From contig DDPE01000038.1 in NCBI GenBank assembly GCA_002342035.1, forward strand, positions 62,001 to 126,000: a DNA stretch of 64,000 nt, given 5' to 3'. The DNA is from Asticcacaulis sp. UBA2476. GTDB lineage: Bacteria > Pseudomonadota > Alphaproteobacteria > Caulobacterales > Caulobacteraceae. Under the pieces are notes generated by a model. The model did no database searches. It was not told the origin of the DNA and worked only from the letters and a program-made list of their open reading frames with translations. A program made the translations under genes and the position numbers. Each line of letters begins with the position of its first letter. Position 1 is the first letter of the stretch. Below, piece by piece: positions 62,816-64,000 of the stretch.

Positions 62816-63758
62816 CGAGCAGATTGAGCACGCGGCCAGTCTATGGGCGGTGAAGGACTATCCTTTGTCCCCTAATGATGAGGCCGTCTTGCAAGACTGG
62901 CTGGCGGGCGATCCACGCCGTCGGGGCGCGCTGTTGCGCGCGCAGGCGGGCTGGCATGCCCTGTCACGGGCGCGGGCCCTTGGGCCGTCGGCGGAATGGC
63001 AGGGGGGCTCACGGTTGCCGGTGCATAACCTGTCCCGCCGCCGGGCTTTTGCCGTCGCGGGTGGGCTTGGGCTGGTGGCCGCCAGTGTGCTGGGCGTCAT
63101 CGGTCTCAGGACGCATGAGACCATGACTCACACTGGCGAAATCCGCCGCCTACCCATGAGTGATGGCTCTATCGCCGCTATGAACACCGAAAGCCGGTTG
63201 CGCATCGATATGGCCGAGGCTGAGCGCCGCATCGAACTGGTCAAGGGCGAAGCGTGGTTCAAGGTCGCCAAAAACAAAGAGCGCCCCTTCATCGTCGCGG
63301 CCGGCACCGCCCGCGTCAGGGCGGTCGGCACGGCTTTTTCGGTCAAAAAGCTTGAGGACGGCGTCGAAGTTCTGGTCACCGAAGGCACGGTGATGGCCTG
63401 GTCCACCCAAGATGGCGGCGATGAGCGGGCGATACGGCTGAATGCCGGTGACCGCACGATTATCAGCGATCATAAGCCTTCGCACATTCGACATGCGCCT
63501 GATGATATCGACGACGATCTGGCGTGGCGTGAAGGCCAGATTGCCCTGAACGGCAAGAGCCTGTCGGAGGTGGCGGGCGAGTTCAATCGCTACAACCAGA
63601 TCAAGATTGTCATTCAGGACAGTGATCTGGCCAAAGAACGGCTGATCGGTCGTTTAAGCGCCAATGATCCGGAGGCGTTTTCCAATGCGATTCAGCAGGC
63701 CTATGGTGCCGACATAAGCCGAACCGAAAAAATAATCCTTATAGGCACAAAAAAATGA
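62790..63758 (+). CDS. fecR: FecR-family anti-sigma factor / signal relay protein
   Basis: A 322-residue inner-membrane protein. GTG 62790 is the start because AAAAGGAG lies 6 bp before it. The gene overlaps the sigma factor by 26 bp. A cytoplasmic N-terminal domain (EQIEHAASLWAVKDYPLSPND, about 10-30, through 75) is followed by one transmembrane helix near 83-105 (FAVAGGLGLVAASVLGVIGL). The periplasmic FecR domain contains GEIRRLPMSDGSIAAMNTESR and AVGTAFSV. The C-terminal region should contact the STN domain of the next receptor. Confidence 0.92.
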   Translation: MAPTPVETSEQIEHAASLWAVKDYPLSPNDEAVLQDWLAGDPRRRGALLRAQAGWHALSRARALGPSAEWQGGSRLPVHNLSRRRAFAVAGGLGLVAASVLGVIGLRTHETMTHTGEIRRLPMSDGSIAAMNTESRLRIDMAEAERRIELVKGEAWFKVAKNKERPFIVAAGTARVRAVGTAFSVKKLEDGVEVLVTEGTVMAWSTQDGGDERAIRLNAGDRTIISDHKPSHIRHAPDDIDDDLAWREGQIALNGKSLSEVAGEFNRYNQIKIVIQDSDLAKERLIGRLSANDPEAFSNAIQQAYGADISRTEKIILIGTKK

Positions 63759-63865
63759 ATAAGGGCGTACGGAAGTGCGCGGGTAAGACATCGTAGTTAA
63801 AGAAGGCCTAAAGTCTTCGAAAATAAAAAAGCGCGACACAGCGCAAACATACAGGGATTATTTTA

Positions 63866-64000
63866 ATGACGAATGCATTTATGCGCGCGTTTAACGGCCC
63901 TTTGCTGCTCGCCAGTGGGACGTTGCTTATGGTTTCGGCTTCGCCTGTTCTGGCTCAGAACGCGGTCAAGTCATTCAATGTACCGGCGCAAGCGGCTGAA
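63866..64000 (+). CDS. TonB-dependent receptor with STN domain, 3' end outside window
   Basis: Only 45 residues are visible. A signal peptide ends near SPVLAQ and is followed by KSFNVPAQAAE, the start of the STN domain as in the receptor at 29103. AGGG lies 10 bp before the ATG. Position after sigma and FecR genes completes the signalling cassette. The plug and barrel lie beyond the window, so nothing can be said about the ligand. Confidence 0.8.
   Translation, partial: MTNAFMRAFNGPLLLASGTLLMVSASPVLAQNAVKSFNVPAQAAE

Overview
The window looks like chromosomal DNA from a Caulobacteraceae-type alphaproteobacterium, most likely Asticcacaulis or a close relative. Six TonB-dependent receptors (one cut by the window end), several of the Xanthomonas/Caulobacter TonB type, sit next to polysaccharide and peptide utilisation genes. 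There is a NagK/NagB-II/NagA GlcNAc pathway with a NagP-like permease, a hut operon with HutF and HutD, and a tryptophan-halogenase homologue inside a starch locus. Genus-level assignment is inference; no rRNA gene is present to anchor it. I see no phage genes, transposase, CRISPR array, tRNA or rRNA gene.

Layout. 1-2.2 kb: the end of a DJ-1/PfpI protein, a DUF1330 protein and a CynX-like MFS gene broken by a one-base frameshift. 2.4-15.3 kb: an N-acetylglucosamine locus made of a FadR-type GntR regulator, TonB receptor, GH89 alpha-N-acetylglucosaminidase, HGSNAT/NagX-like membrane acetyltransferase, NagP-like permease, GlcNAc kinase, UTRA GntR regulator, NagB-II and NagA, closed by a strong terminator. 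15.4-20.5 kb (minus): metC plus an aapJQMP-like amino-acid ABC transporter. 20.7-29 kb: secreted lipase, LysR regulator divergent from a TonB receptor, M20 peptidase and alkaline phosphatase. 29.1-33.6 kb (minus): a FecI/FecR/STN-TonB signalling cassette. 33.8-48.1 kb: two HutC-like regulators flank a TonB receptor plus M14 carboxypeptidase and the complete five-step histidine degradation pathway. 48.1-62.1 kb: a starch/maltodextrin locus with GH13, GH97 and GH15 enzymes, a TonB receptor, a tryptophan halogenase and two LacI regulators. 62.2-64 kb: a second FecI/FecR/STN-TonB cassette, cut at the window end.

Regulatory logic read from the DNA. The palindrome ATGTCTAGACAT or variants occurs twice between hutI and hutF and once upstream of the peptidase-linked TonB receptor, suggesting that peptide import and histidine breakdown form one HutC regulon. 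A second palindrome, TGAATACGTATTCA, occurs four times, upstream of the amylase, of GH97 (twice) and of the glucoamylase, defining a probable LacI-controlled starch regulon. A different element, TGCA repeated every 10 bp, lies in front of the starch-locus TonB receptor. The 700-bp gap between GH97 and GH15 also contains strong hairpins and an intrinsic terminator with no ORF before it. It may encode an undescribed small RNA or structured leader.
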